From NCBI GenBank assembly GCA_900550785.1, contig URTL01000057.1, forward strand, positions 1-11,300: a stretch of 11,300 bases of DNA. Reading direction: 5' to 3'. The position numbers were made by a program, and so were the translations under genes. This document shows positions 11,270 through 11,300 of this stretch, in pieces. Every line of letters begins with the position of its first letter. The first letter of the stretch is position 1. Source of the stretch: an uncultured Collinsella sp. Lineage in GTDB: Bacteria; Actinomycetota; Coriobacteriia; Coriobacteriales; Coriobacteriaceae. Under the pieces are notes generated by a model, which worked only from the letters and a program-made list of their open reading frames with translations, ran no database searches and was not told the origin of the DNA.

Positions 11270-11300
11270 ATGACGAAAGGTCTGCACGTGCCTTCCGAGA
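11270..11300 (+). CDS. arcA: Arginine deiminase, second copy (5' end only)
   Basis: The first 31 bases of a reading frame, MTKGLHVPSE, preceded by the same AGGAGG-CC ribosome binding site as arcA at 8184. All 31 coding bases are identical to the first copy, including silent positions, and identity continues upstream for 24 more bases. The gene runs off the right edge, so whether it is full-length or functional cannot be seen. It has its own promoter and is separated from the aminotransferase by a terminator. Confidence 0.85.
   Translation, partial: MTKGLHVPSE

Overview
The window looks like chromosomal DNA of a high-GC Gram-positive anaerobe, most likely a member of the Coriobacteriia close to Collinsella. 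That placement is an inference from gene content and protein style: a BglA-type phospho-beta-glucosidase with a PTS permease, a long-tailed polyphosphate kinase, and duplicated arginine deiminase genes. It was not checked by any search. Genes are GC-rich, with AT-rich promoter regions between them.

Layout. Positions 1-123 hold the last 40 codons of a probable EamA/DMT-type membrane transporter. Positions 246-3156 (+) form a two-gene operon: a GH1 6-phospho-beta-glucosidase and a PTS EIIBC permease without an EIIA domain. The permease would import and phosphorylate a beta-glucoside, and the hydrolase would cleave it to glucose-6-phosphate and an aglycone or sugar. Positions 3293 to about 3726 hold a decayed IS3/IS150-type element on the minus strand: one terminal repeat, the C-terminal end of a transposase, and several hairpins. 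Positions 3799-7634 (-) hold the rRNA uracil-C5 methyltransferase gene (rlmD) and, upstream of it, polyphosphate kinase (ppk1), separated by a strong intrinsic terminator.

From 7635 to the right edge is an arginine catabolism block on the plus strand: arcA (8184-9425), a terminator, an ArcT-like aminotransferase broken by a single-base frameshift (9575-10698), a terminator, and the first 31 bases of a second arcA (11270-11300). The visible start of the second arcA, its ribosome binding site and part of its leader match the first copy for 55 consecutive bases.

The most interesting signal is in the two long AT-rich regions upstream of the arcA copies. They have diverged overall, but both keep the same layout: two CCGTTC boxes exactly 21 bp apart, a second-box-to--10 distance of 39 bp, a TATAA(C/A) -10 box 88 bp before the start codon, and a small leader hairpin just before the ribosome binding site whose stem changes on both sides together. 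An inverted pair of the same box, also at 21 bp, lies further upstream of the second copy, together with ARG-box-like sites and long inverted repeats. Together these suggest that both arcA copies answer to one activator and perhaps to a leader RNA. No CRISPR array, tRNA or rRNA gene was seen.
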